Assembly: GCA_947589335.1 (NCBI GenBank) | Contig: CANPZH010000058.1 | Location: 1 to 8,991 of the forward strand | Origin: an uncultured Clostridia bacterium | GTDB taxonomy: Bacteria; Bacillota; Clostridia; Christensenellales; Borkfalkiaceae | DNA: 8,991 nt | Reading direction: 5' to 3' | In this document: piece after piece, positions 7,423-8,991 of the stretch | Position numbering within the stretch: position 1 is the stretch's first letter | Layout: the number at the start of each line of letters is the position of its first letter | The notes under the pieces: generated by a model | Database searches by the model: none | Told to the model about the DNA's origin: nothing | The model's input: the letters and a program-made list of their open reading frames with translations, nothing else | Program-made: the position numbers and the translations under genes

Positions 7423-7782
7423 ATGAACGTCAAACGAGGAGAACTTTACTATGCGGACCTCTCCCCCGTCGTGGGGAGCGAACAGGGCGGCGTGCGCCCC
7501 GTGCTCGTCGTGCAGAACGATACGGGCAACAAGTATTCCCCCACCGTGATCGCGGCGGCGGTGACGAGCAAGATCCATAAGGCGCGTCTCCCCACCCACA
7601 TCGAACTGCCGCAGGCATTCGGCCTACAGAAAGATTCCGTGATCCTGCTCGAACAGATCCGGACGATCGACAAGCGGAGACTGATGTCGAGGATCGGGGA
7701 ACTCCCTCCCGCGACCATGTCGCGGGTGAACCGCGCGATCCTGATCAGCCTCGGCTTCTCGGACCGTGAGACCCGCTCTTGA
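7423..7782 (+). CDS. mazF: MazF/PemK-family endoribonuclease toxin (EndoA-like), no adjacent antitoxin
   Basis: MazF toxins are sequence-specific single-strand mRNA interferases; the Bacillus subtilis member EndoA (NdoA) cuts at UACAU and is held inactive by an antitoxin encoded upstream. This 119-residue protein matches that family over its whole length: VKRGELYYADLSPVVGSEQGG at the start (one stretch from residue 3), then RPVLVVQND, SPTVIAAAVTSK, LPTHIELP, KDSVILLEQIRTIDK and RL. The two catalytic residues known from B. subtilis MazF, R25 and T48, fall at the same positions here. No antitoxin-sized gene sits upstream (163 bp to the divergent CDF gene) or downstream (repeat region), so the partner must be elsewhere or absent. 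Its codon use looks like its neighbours', giving no sign of recent transfer. Confidence 0.94.
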   Translation: MNVKRGELYYADLSPVVGSEQGGVRPVLVVQNDTGNKYSPTVIAAAVTSKIHKARLPTHIELPQAFGLQKDSVILLEQIRTIDKRRLMSRIGELPPATMSRVNRAILISLGFSDRETRS

Positions 7783-7786
7783 TCTC

Positions 7787-7814
7787 CCGCCCCGCCGCTC
7801 CCGCGGCGGGGCGG
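7787..7814 (+). repeat. GC-rich hairpin just after mazF (no U-tract)
   Basis: CCGCCCCGCCGC (7787-7798), loop TCCC, and GCGGCGGGGCGG (7803-7814) make a perfect 12-bp stem 4 bp after the mazF stop. The next bases are CCTGACG, not a T tract, so it is a poor intrinsic terminator. It may protect the 3' end, pause RNA polymerase or assist factor-dependent termination. Confidence 0.6.
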
Positions 7815-7860
7815 CCTGACGTATAAAAGAAGCGTGGGGCGAATGACGTAATTAGGAATG

Positions 7861-7967
7861 GGGCGGAATGATGTTCTTTTTACGTCACACTGTCCCGCCT
7901 TTCTTCTTTACGTCACACTGAGCCTGTCGAAGTGTGGACCGCATTGTAATAGTTAATAAGGTGCGAT
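7861..7967 (+). repeat. Duplicated repeat block, copy 1 (107 bp)
   Basis: Order: GGGCGGAATGATG, a spacer, one 28-bp unit (7882-7909), a hairpin element (7910-7937), then GACCGCATTGTAAT and AAGGTGCGAT separated by an extra AGTTAAT. The same order recurs at 8164-8290. Confidence 0.8.
7882..7909 (+). repeat. 28-bp unit, single copy in block 1
   Basis: Starts ACGTCACACTGTCCC and ends CTTTCTTCTTT. It is identical at all 28 positions to the two units at 8183-8238. A further unit appears to begin at 7910 but switches to a hairpin element after ACGTCACACTG. Confidence 0.85.
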
Positions 7968-8002
7968 ACTTCGACTCCGCTACGCTCCGCTCAGTATGAC
8001 GT
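7910..8002. mobile_element. Possible 93-bp MITE-like element with terminal inverted repeats
   Basis: The left end ACGTCACACTGAGC and the inverted right end ACGTCATACTGAGC match at 13 of 14 bases. The match extends outward by TT on both sides, so TTACGTCA faces TGACGTAA. Each end also forms its own small hairpin (arms CACACT/AGTGTG and ATACT/AGTAT). There is no coding capacity. A related right-truncated version lies at about 8239-8300. The call is tentative: chance head-to-head arrangement of two hairpin repeats would look the same. Confidence 0.4.
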
Positions 8003-8016
8003 AATTGAGATTCCTC
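7992..8016 (+). repeat. 25-bp direct repeat, copy 1
   Basis: Begins CAGTATGACGTAATTGAG and ends TTCCTC; identical at all 25 positions to 8081-8105. Confidence 0.85.
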
Positions 8017-8070
8017 GGCTACGCTACTTCGCGCCGTTGGCGCTCGTGCCGCCCTTAGAGAATCAGAACT

Positions 8071-8092
8071 GCGGGCGGGGCAGTATGACGTA
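8071..8092 (+). repeat. 22-bp GC-rich direct repeat, copy 1
   Basis: GCGGGCGGGGCAG then TATGACGTA; matches 8130-8151 at 21 of 22 positions (T/A difference at 8084/8143). Confidence 0.75.
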
Positions 8093-8105
8093 ATTGAGAT
8101 TCCTC
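8081..8105 (+). repeat. 25-bp direct repeat, copy 2
   Basis: Perfect copy of 7992-8016. The two copies bracket 64 bp that contain a small hairpin, GCGCC-GTT-GGCGC (8031-8043). Confidence 0.85.
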
Positions 8106-8129
8106 ACATGCGTTCGGAATGACGTATAG

Positions 8130-8151
8130 GCGGGCGGGGCAGAATGACGTA
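8130..8151 (+). repeat. 22-bp GC-rich direct repeat, copy 2
   Basis: Second copy of the 8071-8092 unit with one mismatch. Shorter relatives, GGGGCGGAATGACGTA, occur at 8163 and, degenerate, near 7836 and 7861. Confidence 0.7.
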
Positions 8152-8171
8152 TTAAAAAGTGCGGGGCGGAA

Positions 8172-8188
8172 TGACGTATAATACGTCA
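8172..8188. repeat. 17-bp palindrome at a head-to-head repeat junction
   Basis: TGACGTAT-A-ATACGTCA is a perfect inverted repeat about a single central A. Outside it GGGGCGG on the left faces CCCGCC on the right, so the imperfect hairpin extends to roughly 8163-8200. Confidence 0.75.
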
Positions 8189-8238
8189 CACTGTCCCGCC
8201 TTTCTTCTTTACGTCACACTGTCCCGCCTTTCTTCTTT
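8183..8238 (+). repeat. Two perfect head-to-tail 28-bp tandem units in block 2
   Basis: Units 8183-8210 and 8211-8238 are identical, with no spacer between them. A third begins at 8239 (ACGTCA) and then changes into a hairpin element. Lack of spacers rules out CRISPR. Confidence 0.9.
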
Positions 8239-8304
8239 ACGTCATGTTGAGCGTAGTCGAAACATGGACCGCATTGTAATAAGGTGCGATTCTCCGACAC
8301 GCGC

Positions 8305-8318
8305 ATTCCGCGCGGAAT
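8305..8318. repeat. 14-bp palindrome ATTCCGCGCGGAAT
   Basis: Perfect self-complementary 14-mer just before the terminator stem. It follows a degenerate continuation of the block 2 repeat. Function unknown. Confidence 0.55.
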
Positions 8319-8323
8319 AGCAA

Positions 8324-8360
8324 GCGCGCCGCGGCTTTTTGCCGCGGCGCGCATTTTTTT
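8324..8360 (+). terminator. Strong intrinsic terminator, plus strand
   Basis: GCGCGCCGCGGC (8324-8335), loop TTTTT, GCCGCGGCGCGC (8341-8352): a perfect 12-bp all-GC stem followed by ATTTTTTT. The T tract is on the plus strand, so it stops transcription arriving from mazF, about 540 nt after the mazF stop, and keeps it from running antisense into pnp. In the minus direction the stem is followed by TTGCTATT, a weak tail that might serve pnp. Confidence 0.88.
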
Positions 8361-8397
8361 CTATAACGTTATCAATTATATTTTGCAGCGGGAACGG

Positions 8398-8991
8398 TTA
8401 CATTTTTTGAAGCAGCTTGAAGTCGATGCCCTTCTCGCCGATCTTGATGATCTCGACCTTGACGGTATCGCCGACCTGCAGCACGTCTTCGACCTTCTCG
8501 ACGCGGTGGTTCGAGAGCTTGGAGATGTGGATCATGCCGTCTTTCCCGGGTGCGAATTCGACGAATGCGCCCATCGTGGAGAGGATACGGACGACCGTCC
8601 CGATGAACATGTCGCCGACCTCGGGATCGTGGACGATGCTCTCGATGATCGCCTTCGCCCGCTGTGCGCTCTCGGGATCGCCGTAGGAGGCGATGCAGAC
8701 CGTGCCGTCGTCCTCGATGTCGATCTTGGTGCCCGTCTCGGCAATGATCGAGTTGATGACCTTGCCCTGCTTGCCGACGACGTCGCCGATCTTCTCGGGG
8801 TCGATCGTGAAGCTGATGATACGGGGCGCATACTTGGAGAGATCGGGCGCGACTTCGGGCACGCATTCGAGCATCTTTGCAAGAATGAACTGTCTGCCCT
8901 CGTTCGCCTGCTCGATCGCCGTGTGCATGATCTCCTCCGAGATCCCCTTGATCTTGATATCCATCTGGATTGCCGTGATTCCCTTCGTCGT
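8398..8991 (-). CDS. pnp: Polynucleotide phosphorylase, C-terminal part (5' end outside window)
   Basis: PNPase is a 3'-to-5' phosphorolytic exoribonuclease that degrades mRNA. The visible 197 codons start in the conserved TTKGITAIQMDIKIKGI segment of the second RNase PH domain. A KH domain follows (FTIDPEKIGDVVGKQGKVINSI, with GKQG as its GxxG loop), then an S1 domain (VGDMFIGTVVRILSTMGAFVEF to VEIIKIGEKGIDFKLL). The stop is TAA at 8398-8400. The protein ends right after the S1 fold with no acidic or glycine-rich tail, which is short but not unprecedented. About 500 residues, including the first RNase PH core, lie to the right. It converges with mazF across the repeat region. Confidence 0.96.
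   Translation of the reverse strand, partial: TTKGITAIQMDIKIKGISEEIMHTAIEQANEGRQFILAKMLECVPEVAPDLSKYAPRIISFTIDPEKIGDVVGKQGKVINSIIAETGTKIDIEDDGTVCIASYGDPESAQRAKAIIESIVHDPEVGDMFIGTVVRILSTMGAFVEFAPGKDGMIHISKLSNHRVEKVEDVLQVGDTVKVEIIKIGEKGIDFKLLQKM

Larger units (their letters stand above)
7817..8290. repeat. Mosaic array of TGACGT/ACGTCA-headed intergenic palindromic repeats
   Basis: This fills most of the 615-bp gene-free gap between convergent mazF and pnp. TGACGT occurs at 7817, 7844, 7997, 8086, 8120, 8145 and 8172. Its complement ACGTCA occurs at 7882, 7910, 8183, 8211 and 8239. Chance would predict about 0.2 copies in this length. Around these heads sit GC-rich tails (GGGGCGG or its complement), a 28-bp tandem unit, 25-bp and 22-bp direct repeats and small hairpins with differing but complementary arms. 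No open frame with coding character is seen. It resembles REP/MITE-like intergenic repeat families; the name of the family is not known to me. Confidence 0.85.
8164..8290 (+). repeat. Duplicated repeat block, copy 2 (127 bp)
   Basis: Same order as 7861-7967 but with two 28-bp units, a different hairpin, and no AGTTAAT insertion. The 20-bp length difference is accounted for by +28 (one unit), -7 (AGTTAAT, flanked by TAAT repeats), -2 (junction) and +1 (hairpin loop). Confidence 0.8.

Noticed and set aside
7260..7433. N-terminal extension of the CDF transporter
   Set aside because: It runs through a perfect promoter and is unlike CDF N-termini; the protein fits the family from residue 1 at 7259.
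8183..8245. CRISPR-like short repeats
   Set aside because: The 28-bp units are directly adjacent with no spacers, and no cas gene is present.
7817..8290. Integron attC sites or replication terminus sites
   Set aside because: No attC core boxes or integrase, and the repeats do not resemble known Ter sequences.
8363..8372. ATAACGTTAT palindrome after pnp
   Set aside because: Ten bases in an AT-rich stretch, easily due to chance; no sign of an operator function.

Overview
This is a GC-rich window (by eye about 60% GC) from a bacterial chromosome, most likely of a Firmicutes/Clostridia-type organism. Three things point there. The block plsX-rnc-smc-ftsY is the classic Firmicutes lipid/RNA-processing/segregation/SRP-receptor cluster. 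The MazF-family protein resembles Bacillus EndoA almost residue for residue near its N-terminus. The promoters are canonical sigma-A type, and AAGGAG-like Shine-Dalgarno sites precede several genes. The species cannot be named from sequence alone; an uncultured gut-type clostridial lineage would fit.

Layout, left to right. (1) Positions 1-6047, all on the minus strand and read right to left: plsX (phosphate acyltransferase), rnc (RNase III), smc (chromosome condensation ATPase) and ftsY (SRP receptor, cut by the left edge). The genes overlap by 8 bp (plsX/rnc) and 4 bp (rnc/smc) or lie 14 bp apart (smc/ftsY), so they form one operon. Its promoter, TTGTCA-17-TATAAT with an extended -10, sits at 6089-6117. 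(2) Positions 6116-6148 hold an intrinsic terminator for the next gene upstream; its T-rich tail touches the plsX -35 box. (3) Positions 6156-7259, minus strand: a cation diffusion facilitator (CDF) transporter. Its promoter is a perfect TTGACA-17-TATAAT whose predicted +1 is the A of the start ATG, so the mRNA should be leaderless. (4) Positions 7423-7782, plus strand, divergent from the transporter: a MazF/PemK-family endoribonuclease with no antitoxin gene beside it. (5) Positions 7783-8397, no gene: about 470 bp of mosaic palindromic repeats followed by a strong plus-strand terminator. (6) Positions 8398-8991, minus strand: the C-terminal end (KH and S1 domains) of polynucleotide phosphorylase, cut by the right edge.

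The protein-coding part is mostly conserved housekeeping. The most unusual stretch is the intergenic repeat region. It has 12 copies of TGACGT/ACGTCA in both orientations, 28-bp tandem units, a duplicated block that has since diverged by unit gain and a small indel, and at least four small hairpins whose arms differ in sequence but stay complementary. That pattern suggests selection on, or propagation of, a hairpin-forming element. No undescribed multi-gene system (defence, biosynthetic or otherwise) can be supported in this window.
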